Below, piece by piece: positions 35,653-44,902 of a DNA stretch of 64,000 bases. Below the pieces are notes generated by a model, which had not been told where the DNA came from, searched no databases, and was given only the letters and a program-made list of their open reading frames with translations. Made by a program: the position numbers and the translations under genes. Source of the stretch: Methanooceanicella nereidis (GTDB lineage: Archaea; Halobacteriota; Methanocellia; Methanocellales; Methanocellaceae); assembly GCF_021023085.1 (NCBI RefSeq), contig NZ_PGCK01000011.1, positions 62,001-126,000 of the forward strand. Reading direction: 5' to 3'. How positions within the stretch are numbered: the first letter of the stretch is position 1; each line of letters opens with the position of its first letter.

Positions 35653-35881
35653 TTTAACACCAAACCGACTTATCATAAAGAATAAAATTTTTTCTATAAA
35701 AAGATATCCCGGTCTGGAAAAATACGCTTAATAGCACAGGAAAAATGCAATTATAAAATAATTAAATACAAACATATAATTTCAATATTACACCAAAACA
35801 AATAAAAATTGGATTATTACATAACCACGTATAATAAATTGTAAAATTTTTTGTGGGGGGTTAACATATTGAGGTAGACCC

Positions 35882-36787
35882 ATGCCGGAAAATATGTCGA
35901 CCCAAAAAAAGAAATATAAGTTCCTGAAAACGCTGAAGAACGAGATAATATATGGAGGGCATCTTAGCTCACTGGTTGCGCCTGCATTCATATTATCGGT
36001 ATCGATCTTAATGAACAGGCCGGTGGATCTTACGATACTGGCTATAGCATACCTGATGCCCCTTATTGTTTATAGCTATGATTATTACGGGGAAATCGAT
36101 AAAGATCGGACAACAAACCCTGAGCGAGTCGATTATATCGATAAAAAGATCAAAATATTCCCATACCTTATCTGCTTTTATATAGTGCTTCTTGTATCGC
36201 TGCTATTTGTTTACGGGAATTATGGATTGATGATCTGCGTATTTATTTTGACTTTAAGCGGAATAGTATATGGCCGCTTTTTTAAGGACCTTACAAAGAA
36301 AATAATCGGATTTAAGAACATATACACAGCGCTAATATGGGCATCGACGGGAACTTTTCTGTTATTGTTCTCAAACTCGGTCGAGTTCAGCGTCGCTTTC
36401 GTCCAGATATTTAACTTCATTTACTTTAAAGTGATAATAAACGTGATATTCTATGACCTGAAAGACCTTGAAAGCGATAAGGAGCATGGATTGAAAACAT
36501 TGCCCGTGATGCTCGGAAATGACGGTACTTTAAAATTTTTACACGCATTGAACTTATTCGCATTCCTGCCCCTGGCTATAGGCGTGTATATCGAGATGAT
36601 CCCGGTATATGCTCTTTCGCTGATCGTGCTTTACTTTTACGACTTATACTATCTGGTCAGGGCAAACTCAGCCAACAGTAAAAAGATCAGGACAGTATCA
36701 TGCATTTTAGCTGATGCGGAATTTATACTCTGGCCGATACTGTTAGTGATCGGAAGAGTCGTCTGCAGTTCGGCGGGAATAATATAA
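35882..36787 (+). CDS. UbiA-family prenyltransferase-like membrane protein
   Basis: 301 residues with about eight to nine membrane helices. The second Asp-rich motif is clear (YDLKDLESDKEHGLKTLP); the first is the weaker YSYDYYGEIDKDR. These bind the Mg-diphosphate of a prenyl donor in UbiA enzymes, such as archaeal geranylgeranylglyceryl phosphate synthases and quinone or haem prenyltransferases. The acceptor is unknown. A short thioesterase gene follows ~60 bp later. Confidence 0.82.
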   Translation: MPENMSTQKKKYKFLKTLKNEIIYGGHLSSLVAPAFILSVSILMNRPVDLTILAIAYLMPLIVYSYDYYGEIDKDRTTNPERVDYIDKKIKIFPYLICFYIVLLVSLLFVYGNYGLMICVFILTLSGIVYGRFFKDLTKKIIGFKNIYTALIWASTGTFLLLFSNSVEFSVAFVQIFNFIYFKVIINVIFYDLKDLESDKEHGLKTLPVMLGNDGTLKFLHALNLFAFLPLAIGVYIEMIPVYALSLIVLYFYDLYYLVRANSANSKKIRTVSCILADAEFILWPILLVIGRVVCSSAGII

Positions 36788-36849
36788 GGAAAAGTTAACG
36801 GAGGTTATTTAATACATTTAATATAAACTAGGATATACAGGAGAAAGAT

Positions 36850-37251
36850 ATGGAACATATTAAAGAGTTGTTCAAGAAAGATAAGTTTGCAGAACATGCA
36901 GGCATAGAGATACTGGAGGTTTCCGGGGGAAGGTCCAGAGTAAAAATGGATATAAAAGATCACCACCTCAACGGGCTAAAAACAGTGCACGGAGGCGCAA
37001 TATTCACTCTGGCTGACCTTGCGTTCGCTGTCGCTGCTAACACCCATGGTAATGTCGCGGTGGCCATCAATGCTAATATTTCCTATATGAAGGCAATATC
37101 GGAAGGTACGTTATATGCAGAGGCGGAAGAGATATCGATCAATCCAAAAATTGCCACATATACGGTCAATATTACAGACGATAATGGCGATATCATAGCA
37201 ATATTCCAGGGTATGGCTTACAGAAAAAAGAATAAAGTAAATGGTAACTAA
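36850..37251 (+). CDS. PaaI-family hotdog thioesterase
   Basis: 133 residues. The hotdog signature HHLNGLKTVHGGAIFTLADLAFAVAANTHG carries the catalytic-type Asn/His-Gly-Gly and Asp of PaaI-type acyl-CoA thioesterases. The ATG follows CAGGAGAAAGAT. It may clear stray acyl-CoA. No fixed partner is evident. Confidence 0.9.
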   Translation: MEHIKELFKKDKFAEHAGIEILEVSGGRSRVKMDIKDHHLNGLKTVHGGAIFTLADLAFAVAANTHGNVAVAINANISYMKAISEGTLYAEAEEISINPKIATYTVNITDDNGDIIAIFQGMAYRKKNKVNGN

Positions 37252-37511
37252 GTAAATTTTTTAATATGTTTAACGAATAGTCATTCTTTAAATCATTAAT
37301 TATCCGGTCCAAGTAATTATAATCTTTTTGCATACGCATTTTATTAATATGGTTACAGTAGCTTATTCCAGAGTATTTTTTCTACCGGTCATTAAAAATA
37401 ATTTTCACATAAGCTAAATACCAGCTCATACTGTACAAAACATTTCATATATGCTTAAAACGATTTTTTATTTTAGTACATTATATAATTATACCGGTCG
37501 AAAGGAACTGG

Positions 37512-38207
37512 ATGGTGAAAAACATGAAAACGATTAAAGAGTCACAAAATGTTTGGGGCTTATTCTTCAGCAGTCTTGTCCAGGTCTCTGCGCCAAGGAT
37601 ATCGGGAAGGCTCGAAAAAGGACTAAGGGAGATCTCTGCGACTGAAGAGCTATCAAGGGAACATGCCATTCTTACAAGGTTGATCATAGCCATGGAAAAT
37701 GTCCTGACAAGACTCTCGTCAGATATGAAAACCGATCTGACGCCTTTGAACCAGTCAGCGTTGATCATTAAAAATATCGTGATAGACCATCACATGAAAT
37801 TCGAAGAAGAGAACATCTATCCCAAATTCAAATATGATAAGACCTTAATGGAGGTTGCGGATAAATTGCAGGCACAACATGATATGGCAAGGGAGACAAC
37901 AAAAAGAATGCTGGAACTTACGAAGTCAAAAAAGATCGGGAATGAAAAAGAAAGGGACGAACTTATACAGTCCGGCATAATGATGTCAGACCTGATAAGA
38001 GTGCACATCGCCTGGGAAGAATCCGTATTATTTACTGCGCTGCAGGCTGCGTTACCGAAGAGTTCAATTGAAGAGCTCGACAGGAAGATGCTCGAGGACG
38101 AGGCAAAGTTTATCGGCGACGAGGGCCTAGAGAAGTTATTTGATGATCTATCACGAATAGAACGAGCTGCAGGCACTCATGATATATCGGCATTTCCGTT
38201 CAGATAA
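37512..38207 (+). CDS. Hemerythrin-like HHE-domain protein
   Basis: About 231 residues (ATG 37512; ATG 37524 also possible). The HHE metal-binding pattern is visible: SREHAILTRL, VIDHHMKFEEENIYP, LQAQHDMARE and HIAWEESVLF give the His and Glu ligands of a di-iron four-helix bundle. Possible oxygen, NO or iron sensing or storage. It ends at a strong bidirectional hairpin. Confidence 0.88.
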   Translation: MVKNMKTIKESQNVWGLFFSSLVQVSAPRISGRLEKGLREISATEELSREHAILTRLIIAMENVLTRLSSDMKTDLTPLNQSALIIKNIVIDHHMKFEEENIYPKFKYDKTLMEVADKLQAQHDMARETTKRMLELTKSKKIGNEKERDELIQSGIMMSDLIRVHIAWEESVLFTALQAALPKSSIEELDRKMLEDEAKFIGDEGLEKLFDDLSRIERAAGTHDISAFPFR

Positions 38208-38237
38208 AAAATCATAAAAAAATAACAGGAGGATAAT

Positions 38238-38267
38238 GGAAAGCAGTCATTGGCTACGCTGCTTTCC
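38238..38267. terminator. Bidirectional terminator hairpin
   Basis: GGAAAGCAG and CTGCTTTCC form a perfect 9-bp stem with a 12-base loop, between two convergent genes, with AT-rich flanks. Confidence 0.65.
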
Positions 38268-38294
38268 GGTTATATAATTTTAATTTTACCGCAT

Positions 38295-38957
38295 CTAAGC
38301 AATATTTGCTCCTTTTAATATGGCCTTCTTATAGAACCATACATAGAGATATGCTCCGGATACAGTGCCAAGAAAACCGGTCCAGGGTGCCGTTATTACG
38401 ATCGCGCCTAATACGGACAAGAATATACCTATTAAGAAAGTACCGACAAGTACGCCTATGTAACCGAGAGGCTCAGTCATGAACAGTTTGATGCCATTCA
38501 ACGGGTTAAGTGCTTTTCCAAGATCGCCGGTAGCCGCATAAACGAGCCAGGACAGATAGAACAGCAATCCCAGTAAGCCCCCTATAAGCATTATCGGTAA
38601 CAGGAATATTACTCCGGCTGCAAGCATTATATTGCTGTTAAAAATATCTCCAGCGATAAATAACGGGCATACCAGTACGTACAATAATCCGATAACAAGG
38701 GCATAGACTATAGCCAGGAGTATCACTACCAGGCCGTCTTTAAACAATCCGCCCCAGTCATCCCATGCAGGCATTTTGCCATTACCCTTGATCAGTTCCT
38801 TTCCGCATCTCGTTATATACCCTAAAAGGAAGGGTATACCGATGATGAAAGCTGATAAAATTGTGAATAAGCCGCCTATCAGGAAGGCTCCGAGATCTGA
38901 AACGCCATATTTTATTGAATTGACCATTGCGTCAATAAATCCTTCATTTTGTTCCAT
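38295..38957 (-). CDS. DUF4013 membrane protein
   Basis: 220 residues with five to six membrane helices. The DUF4013 pattern shows: an IKYGVSDLGAFLIGG start, LLGYITRCGKELIKGNGKMPAWDDWGGLFKDG in the first loop, and an NPLNGIKLF-type motif near the end. Function unknown, but common in methanogens. A palindrome and TATA box lie upstream. Confidence 0.88.
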   Translation of the reverse strand: MEQNEGFIDAMVNSIKYGVSDLGAFLIGGLFTILSAFIIGIPFLLGYITRCGKELIKGNGKMPAWDDWGGLFKDGLVVILLAIVYALVIGLLYVLVCPLFIAGDIFNSNIMLAAGVIFLLPIMLIGGLLGLLFYLSWLVYAATGDLGKALNPLNGIKLFMTEPLGYIGVLVGTFLIGIFLSVLGAIVITAPWTGFLGTVSGAYLYVWFYKKAILKGANIA

Positions 38958-39395
38958 TCTAATTACCTCTTATTTTCGGTATTCAACATACCTATCATAC
39001 ATAGGTATATAGATTAACTATGTATATATAAAGCTTTTGCACATATGGTACATATGGTAGGGAAGATATAGCATTCTTTACCGGGCAAACACTAGAAAAT
39101 TAAGTTAGAATAGAGCGCTATACATGCATTTTTAAATTCAAATATTATGAGATAAAAAAGCTAGCATAAATGTAAAATTTTTTATCAGTCCAGTACATTA
39201 ATTCACGATACTGAGGGCTAAAACGATCATGATAATGGACAATGATATGATCATATATCTCAAAAAAATTAGCTTTAAAAGAGAAATGGTCAGTTTTTTA
39301 TTTCAATCCAATTGTTACATACCTGATCGAATAATAATAAGTAATTCCATTATTCGTTAATTAAAAAAGTTACGAATATGTAAAAAGTTTAAATT
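38958..39395. other. Intergenic region with promoter and palindrome
   Basis: Holds the TATA-like TGTATATATAAAG near 39021-39033 (minus strand) and the operator candidate at 38988-39008 for the DUF4013 gene. A direct repeat CATATGGTA/CATATGGTA lies at 39042-39059. The rest is AT-rich with no gene. Confidence 0.5.
38988..39008. promoter_or_regulatory. Operator candidate upstream of the DUF4013 gene
   Basis: ATACCTAT-CATAC-ATAGGTAT: 8-bp perfect arms with a 5-bp spacer. It lies 15-35 bp downstream of the minus-strand TATA box, overlapping the expected transcription start, the classic position for an archaeal repressor. Confidence 0.55.
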
Positions 39396-39986
39396 TTATT
39401 TTGTATTTTTTGGGATAAGAAATCCGGTATTTTTCTTATATTCCAGATATTTTTGACCGTAACGGATCTCCAGATCCTTTTCCTCTGCGATACACATATA
39501 ATAATAGATCGGGACCCATATGAATGAGAACACAAAGAGGAACGGGGAGTTCAATAAAAGTGATATGACCCATACGAACGGCAGTTCACCGAGTGCCTGC
39601 GGATGTCGGATCTTATCATATATCCCTCCGTACATCGTATGTTCCTTTTTCACGATCATGGACTCTTCTCCGGCATCCAGCACGCCCCTTAATAATATAT
39701 ATCCCGAAGGTATGGCCAGGATGACCGCCAGGACTGCGGAGAACCGCCAATCCCACGGGAAGGTCTGCGGGACAGGGATCGGTAACGGAAAAAAATAATA
39801 GACTACATAGCACAGGAAGCTGATAGTCATGAATATCCCGGATAACATCCGGTATTGAGTACATTTTTTATATGCATTCTTCCCGATCTTTTTTTCAAGC
39901 GCTGCAGGACCCACGCTTTTGATGTAAAAGTAAAAACTTAACAGGCATGTAGCTGTCATTATTATTACGTTTATCCATTCAATCAA
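39396..39986 (-). CDS. Isoprenylcysteine/phospholipid methyltransferase-like membrane protein
   Basis: 196 residues, five membrane helices. The C-terminus carries the PEMT/ICMT signature: GGIYDKIRHPQALGELPFVW followed by EEKDLEIRYGQKYLEYKKNTGFLIP, which binds SAM at the membrane face in that family. The substrate may be a lipid or prenylated molecule; not determinable. Confidence 0.85.
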   Translation of the reverse strand: MIEWINVIIMTATCLLSFYFYIKSVGPAALEKKIGKNAYKKCTQYRMLSGIFMTISFLCYVVYYFFPLPIPVPQTFPWDWRFSAVLAVILAIPSGYILLRGVLDAGEESMIVKKEHTMYGGIYDKIRHPQALGELPFVWVISLLLNSPFLFVFSFIWVPIYYYMCIAEEKDLEIRYGQKYLEYKKNTGFLIPKNTK

Positions 39987-40134
39987 CTTATCTACCAGCT
40001 TGATGTTTATTTATTTTCATGATCCGGATGATAGCTTATTGATCATGCTTTTTTAAAAAAGTTGTATCTTATCATATAAAATAATTAATATGAATTCCTG
40101 TTATCCGGAACATATTTTTAAGCTCCGATATATG

Positions 40135-40590
40135 TCACTTACTGATAAGGATGGATCTTTCCAGTTTCCCCATCTCATTCCCATCGATGGTTATCTTTAT
40201 CTCGAACCGATATTTTCCTTCTATCAAAGGCACATCAGGAATTAAAAATTGAGGCATGGAACCCGGCGGGAAGATCAATTCTTTCGTTTCACCGGGCTTG
40301 ATCCTGAGACCCTTAATATAATCCGAGACTTTATAATCCCCCTCGTGCACCTTTATTTCACCGAACACGGTTTTTCTTTTTACCAGCACTTTAGCATTAG
40401 CGTCCTTTATATCTTTTTCACCGGTATTTTTAATCTTTATAAAAGCTGTTACGGCATCGCCTACACGATAATGGTCCTTGTTAGTCCCCCATTCAATGAT
40501 ATCCACATGGTGCCCTTTTACGGATGCCGGTAAAGGTAAAGACACTGACAGGAAAGAACGCCAGATATTAACGAAATTATTCTTCATCAT
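40135..40590 (-). CDS. CARDB-like beta-sandwich protein
   Basis: 151 residues. The region KDHYRVGDAVTAFIKIKNTGEKDIKDANAKVLV resembles a CARDB-type immunoglobulin-like domain (VGDxVxxxxxIKNTGxxxxxxxxV), and the protein ends in FEIKITIDGNEMGKLERSIL. A weak hydrophobic N-terminus may be a signal. Possibly an adhesion or assembly module; role unknown. Confidence 0.65.
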   Translation of the reverse strand: MMKNNFVNIWRSFLSVSLPLPASVKGHHVDIIEWGTNKDHYRVGDAVTAFIKIKNTGEKDIKDANAKVLVKRKTVFGEIKVHEGDYKVSDYIKGLRIKPGETKELIFPPGSMPQFLIPDVPLIEGKYRFEIKITIDGNEMGKLERSILISK

Positions 40591-40917
40591 CGTTATTTTA
40601 ACTATTATATTGATGAAATTTATCGCTTAAAATATCTGACAAATATGTCAAAAATAATAAATTATCGTAGAATATGCATTTCCGGATAATACAGAAAACA
40701 CTTTTGAACATACACCATAGTTTCCGGGACCGGGAATGACTATTAAGGAATTACCAACATCCTGGACAATCGGTTATGTAAATACACTTTAAAATAACAT
40801 AATTATAGCCAAATATAACAAGCATTCAGTAATAAAATGCATAATTTATCCGCTCATACGCTTTTAATTTTAACATTCTATAAATAAATCTAATCAATTA
40901 TTTGATTGGGGGATGAA
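40591..40917. other. Intergenic promoter region of a secreted-protein gene
   Basis: AT-rich. A TATA-like TTCTATAAATAA is seen near 40877-40888, and AATCAA-TTAT-TTGATT, a perfect small palindrome at 40892-40907, sits between it and the GGGGGATG Shine-Dalgarno of the next gene. No other gene seen. Confidence 0.45.
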
Positions 40918-41403
40918 ATGAAAATATCAAAAATCGTATTAGTATTAGTCGTGTTTTCAATAACGGCTGCATTTGTGCTTCCGTCCAGCGCTTCGTTCTT
41001 TAGTCCCTATGGGGGATACGGGCTGGGATCGCCGGCAGGATGCGGATATGGTTATGGAAGTTGCGGTACTCCATGCGGATACGGCCTCGGAGGATTCCCG
41101 TCATCATCACCAGGATGCGGACTGGGCGGATTCCCGTATGGAGCAGGCTATGGTATGGGAGGATTCCCATTCGGTTCAATGTTCGGCCTCGGCAGTTCAC
41201 TCTTTGGCAGCGGCCTCGGTCTTGGTGGATTCCCGTATGGAACAGGCTTAGGCTTAGGTGGCTACGGCCTTGGACAGTGCGGAACAGGCTTAGGCTTAGG
41301 TGGCTACGGCCCGGGACAGTGCGGAACAGGCTTAGGCTTAGGTGGCTACGGCCCGGGACAGATCGCAACACCATACGCATCGACAGCTGGCGTTTCACAG
41401 TAA
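40918..41403 (+). CDS. Glycine-rich secreted protein with 14-residue repeats
   Basis: 161 residues from ATG 40918 with a signal peptide (KISKIVLVLVVFSITAAFVLPSSA). The mature protein is dominated by Gly, Tyr, Leu, Phe and Cys. Near the C-terminus the unit GTGLGLGGYGLGQC repeats three times (42 bp each, 41252-41377). It probably assembles into a surface or structural layer (inference). It ends at an A/T-rich terminator and is followed by a related secreted gene. Confidence 0.8.
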   Translation: MKISKIVLVLVVFSITAAFVLPSSASFFSPYGGYGLGSPAGCGYGYGSCGTPCGYGLGGFPSSSPGCGLGGFPYGAGYGMGGFPFGSMFGLGSSLFGSGLGLGGFPYGTGLGLGGYGLGQCGTGLGLGGYGPGQCGTGLGLGGYGPGQIATPYASTAGVSQ

Positions 41404-41423
41404 GTTGATAAGCCAGTATATAT

Positions 41424-41457
41424 AAAATGGTCAAGAGACTTACTTGGCCATTTTTAT
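41424..41457 (+). terminator. Terminator of the glycine-rich gene
   Basis: AAAATGGTCAAG pairs with CTTGGCCATTTT (one G-U), followed by more T. Very similar in design to the one at 41862-41890. Confidence 0.65.
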
Positions 41458-41497
41458 AATAATGTCAGTAAAAATACCTTTTAAAAAGAGGGATGAT

Positions 41498-41848
41498 ATG
41501 AAAGTATCAAAGATCATATCACTGTTAGCAGCATTAATTTTAGCCACGGCCTTAGTGCTTCCATCCTGTGCAGGGGTTTTCGGACAAGGATATTGCAGTT
41601 GCGGGACACCGTTCGCATATGCGCCGTTCAATATCCCGTTATGCGGGCTATGCCCTTCGCCGTATACGTACAATAATTTTGCCGCTTATGGATTTCCTTA
41701 CGCAGGAAGTTTCGTACCCGGCACATTCGGGTTCGATCCGGGCGCATACCAATTCGGTTCATCATGGTGCCCGGGAATAAACCCGTCAGCATTCGGATAT
41801 GGCGCGAATAATGCAATACCTCTGACTGCGACAGGTGCATGTCAATAA
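41498..41848 (+). CDS. Secreted Tyr/Phe/Cys-rich small protein
   Basis: 116 residues from ATG 41498 after GAGGGATG, with a signal peptide (KVSKIISLLAALILATALVLPSCA) clearly related to the preceding gene's. The mature part (CSCGTPFAYAPFNIPLCGLCP, NNFAAYGFPYAGSFVPGTFG) is aromatic and Cys-containing. Probably a tandem relative of the glycine-rich protein with a similar surface role. Confidence 0.72.
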   Translation: MKVSKIISLLAALILATALVLPSCAGVFGQGYCSCGTPFAYAPFNIPLCGLCPSPYTYNNFAAYGFPYAGSFVPGTFGFDPGAYQFGSSWCPGINPSAFGYGANNAIPLTATGACQ

Positions 41849-41861
41849 AAAAGATAAATAT

Positions 41862-41890
41862 ATGGCCAGGTATCTATCTTGGCCATTTTT
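41862..41890 (+). terminator. Terminator of the second secreted-protein gene
   Basis: ATGGCCA and TGGCCAT form the stem, followed by TTTTT. Confidence 0.6.
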
Positions 41891-41902
41891 AACCATATTA
41901 AA

Positions 41903-42160
41903 TTAAATCAGATACTTATACAGTGCAAATACCACGACAAGATATCCGATCAATCTTGCTACGAATGTCAACATTTCAACATTCTCGAAGCCCAGAACCA
42001 TTACCAGATACGATAAGCCTAAAAGGCCGAATGCAATAGCGATCAATAACGGTACTTCACTGCGTTTTTTATGGTATCCGAGATAGCCTATAATCAATAT
42101 GAAAACACATAGAATAAGGTCCATCACAGTTAATGGATCAAGATTTAAATTAATGGCCAT
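41903..42160 (-). CDS. Small three-helix membrane protein, unknown
   Basis: About 85 residues from the ATG at 42160 after GGTGTGTAAT; a longer in-frame extension upstream has Asn-rich, low-complexity sequence and is probably not translated. Three hydrophobic helices, few charges (HKKRSEVPLL between helices 1 and 2). Unknown family. Confidence 0.6.
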   Translation of the reverse strand: MAINLNLDPLTVMDLILCVFILIIGYLGYHKKRSEVPLLIAIAFGLLGLSYLVMVLGFENVEMLTFVARLIGYLVVVFALYKYLI

Positions 42161-42300
42161 ATTACACACCGTATTATTATATAAAATATTATTTATAATA
42201 ATGTTATTACAATTAATTTTATAATCATCCCGGTCAAGAACTTTGTTAGAACGCAAAATACGCGGTCAATAACTTAAGAAAATTTTAAAATAAGAAAATA

Positions 42301-42319
42301 TTGATCGATCTCAGATCAA
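42301..42319 (-). terminator. Terminator of the racemase gene
   Basis: TTGATC and GATCAA form a short stem overlapping the stop codon; on the minus strand it is followed by TATTTTCTTATTTT. Confidence 0.45.
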
Positions 42320-43008
42320 TTCAAAGCCATATCTACTGCGGAAACGGCATGTATCGTCATAGTATCGAAAACAGGCACGTTCACATCCTCTTGCTTTATG
42401 ATAAGCGGTATTTCCGTACATCCCAGGATTACGCCTTCGGCGCCACTCGAGACAAGTTTCGCGATGACTTCTTTGAATCTGGCTTTTGAAGATCGCTTTA
42501 TCACTCCCGCACATAATTCTTCAAAGATGATACGGTGGACTTCTTCACGGTCATTTTCGTCGGGAATGATAGCCTCAATGCCATAATTTTCCTGCAGCCT
42601 CTTTTTATAGAAGTCCTTTTCCATCGTGAATTTCGTACCGAGCAGGCCGACTTTCTTCAAGCCTTTTTCTTTTATGTTCTGCCCGGCTGCGTCGGCGATA
42701 TGTATCAATGGTATATCGGCTTGATCGCGGACATCGTCGGCCATTATATGCATCGTGTTCGTACAGATAATGACAAAATCAGCGCCTGCGGTCTTTAACT
42801 TTCTTGCTGCCCCCACCATTTTTTCAGTCAATTCTTTCCAATCGCCCTCGCGCTGCAGTTTTGCGATCTCTTCAAAATCGACAGAGCACATAATACATTT
42901 CGCGGAATGTAAGCCGCCAAGCCTGTCCCTTACCGATTCATTGATGATCCTGTAATATTCTATGGATGATTCCCAGCTCATTCCGCCTATCAGCCCTATT
43001 GTTTTCAT
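42316..43008 (-). CDS. Aspartate/glutamate racemase family protein
   Basis: 230 residues, the RacD/hydantoin racemase fold. GLIGGMSWESSIEYYR at the N-terminus and the two catalytic Cys, C82 (IICTNTMH) and C197 (LGCTEIPLI), which act as the acid/base pair in cofactor-free racemases. Probably makes D-aspartate or a related amino acid for surface polymers or signalling. Monocistronic. Confidence 0.9.
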   Translation of the reverse strand: MKTIGLIGGMSWESSIEYYRIINESVRDRLGGLHSAKCIMCSVDFEEIAKLQREGDWKELTEKMVGAARKLKTAGADFVIICTNTMHIMADDVRDQADIPLIHIADAAGQNIKEKGLKKVGLLGTKFTMEKDFYKKRLQENYGIEAIIPDENDREEVHRIIFEELCAGVIKRSSKARFKEVIAKLVSSGAEGVILGCTEIPLIIKQEDVNVPVFDTMTIHAVSAVDMALN

Positions 43009-43188
43009 GTATGAAGCTCCTGTGTCATTATATATTAACAGATAATGAATGAAAATCTTATTCCCTGAAGTATTAAAATATTTTTTTATATTGCTCAGGC
43101 GATAACACCTAAAAGATATAAGATCTCAAGCGCATAAGTGGCCGGATAACAATACATCCGTTATGAGACCGTTTTCATGACCATCAGG

Positions 43189-43560
43189 CTATGACAGGGT
43201 GAACGTATAAAGAATAGCCCCCATCGCGGATAATAAGAAAGCGAATAAGATCGAGATGAGAAATTTGCTATCTGTTACCTTATAATACAGGTCCCGCTTA
43301 AAGGATAATATCGCTAAAGACATCGGCATGATCAAAAAGGATACCGCAAAAGTGATCAGTAAGGCGGCAAGAACATCGCCGCAAAATAAGCTATTAAAAT
43401 TAAGGTAGATCATCGATAACGGGATTAGAGGAGATATAAGATAGAATGCCGGATTATCTTCGACGTTATAAATAAAGCTTCTAAAATTTATGCCGTGGGG
43501 AGAGCAAAAAGTCTGGTTTGGTATATGATATATCGATTCATCAAACTCTTCTTCATGCAT
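43189..43560 (-). CDS. Small membrane protein, unknown
   Basis: 123 residues. A hydrophilic N-terminus (MHEEEFDESIYHIPNQTFCS) is followed by three membrane helices. The ATG follows GGTGAGATCAT. No family recognised. Confidence 0.55.
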   Translation of the reverse strand: MHEEEFDESIYHIPNQTFCSPHGINFRSFIYNVEDNPAFYLISPLIPLSMIYLNFNSLFCGDVLAALLITFAVSFLIMPMSLAILSFKRDLYYKVTDSKFLISILFAFLLSAMGAILYTFTLS

Positions 43561-43814
43561 ATGATCTCACCGAATAGATGCCATAGGCCCATGATCTTGA
43601 ATTATCCATGCTTTCGATTCTGCAGTTAAAACGACCGCTTAAAGCTTCTTTATAGACGATATTCCCTTAATAAGAAGCATATTATGCCGATAATGAAATA
43701 GTTGTTGGTCATAAAAAATGAATTAATATAATATGTTTTATTTGAAAAACAAACTTGATATTAGACGGAAAGATATATTATATTATTAGCCTATCATCAA
43801 ATGCGGAGATGACA

Positions 43815-44882
43815 ATGATGGATCCGATCTTAAAAAAATACGGCTGGAACAGCTTTTTTGAAGAGAGTTTTAAAGACTACCCCGACGGATATGAGGCAGG
43901 AAGGGTATCCATTGAGTACAAGAATGGTTTTAAAGTCCTGACCAAAGACGGCGAAGTGCGGGGGAAGGTCTCCGGGAAATTACGACAGACCGGAATACGG
44001 CCTTCAGTGGGGGACTGGGTTGTGATCTTAAGGGACGATAGCAGGACCGCATCGATCCATTCAATACTGCCCCGTAAAAGCAAGTTCTCCAGAAAAGATC
44101 CGGGAAGAGTCGCCGGCGAACAGGTAATAGTGACTAACGTAGATCATGTGTTCATAGTCACATCGCTTAACAGGGACTTTAACCTGAGAAGGCTGGAAAG
44201 ATATGTGGCCATAGCGAAAGAAAGCGGGGCCGTCCCGGTAGTAATACTAAGTAAATCAGATATTTGCGATGACCCTGAAGAAAGAAGAAAAGAAGTCGAA
44301 GAGATAGCCCCCGGCATCAGCGTACACGTTATTAGCGCTATAAAGAATACGGGCATAAGCGAACTCATGGACTATTTCAGCGCAGGGAACACTGTTGCCC
44401 TATTGGGTTCATCCGGTGTCGGAAAATCAACCCTTATAAACATGATCATGGGCTATGAAAGGCAAAAAGTGAGCGGGATAAGAGAAGACGACGACAGGGG
44501 CAGACATACTACAACCGAGAGAGAACTGATTTTACTCGACGGAGGCGGGATCATCATCGATAATCCCGGCATGAGAGAGCTGCAATTATGGGAAGCCGGG
44601 GAAGGCCTGAAAGAAACTTTTAGCGACATCGAAGAGCTTTCCAGACTATGTAAGTTTTCTGATTGTAAACATGATACAGAGCCCGGATGTGCTATAAAGA
44701 AGGCCATAAAAGAAGGCACGCTCTCAGAGAAAAGGTATCAAAGTTACTTAAAGCTTCAGAGAGAGTTCTTAGCTGTCGAGATGAAAAAGAACATAGGATT
44801 AAAAAACATGGAAAAGAAAAAGTGGAAACAGATAAGTAAATATGCAAACCAGATAAGAAAAAATAAAGAGAAAGGCATATAG
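43815..44882 (+). CDS. rsgA: Ribosome small-subunit-dependent GTPase A
   Basis: 355 residues from ATG 43815 (43818 also possible). N-terminal OB-like domain, then the circularly permuted GTPase: G4 SKSD comes before G1 GSSGVGKST (~198-206), then G3 DNPGMREL, and a C-terminal zinc domain with CKFSDCKHDTEPGC. RsgA is a bacterial assembly factor for the 30S subunit; copies in methanogens are probably old transfers. The ATG at 43809 abuts the GGAG Shine-Dalgarno and is unlikely as a start. Confidence 0.93.
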   Translation: MMDPILKKYGWNSFFEESFKDYPDGYEAGRVSIEYKNGFKVLTKDGEVRGKVSGKLRQTGIRPSVGDWVVILRDDSRTASIHSILPRKSKFSRKDPGRVAGEQVIVTNVDHVFIVTSLNRDFNLRRLERYVAIAKESGAVPVVILSKSDICDDPEERRKEVEEIAPGISVHVISAIKNTGISELMDYFSAGNTVALLGSSGVGKSTLINMIMGYERQKVSGIREDDDRGRHTTTERELILLDGGGIIIDNPGMRELQLWEAGEGLKETFSDIEELSRLCKFSDCKHDTEPGCAIKKAIKEGTLSEKRYQSYLKLQREFLAVEMKKNIGLKNMEKKKWKQISKYANQIRKNKEKGI

Positions 44883-44902
44883 ACATCGATAGAGGCCGGA
44901 TC

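Noticed and set aside
41000-41434. Alternative ORFs in all frames of the glycine-rich gene
   Set aside because: They arise from repetitive Gly codons; only the frame with signal peptide and Shine-Dalgarno is credible.
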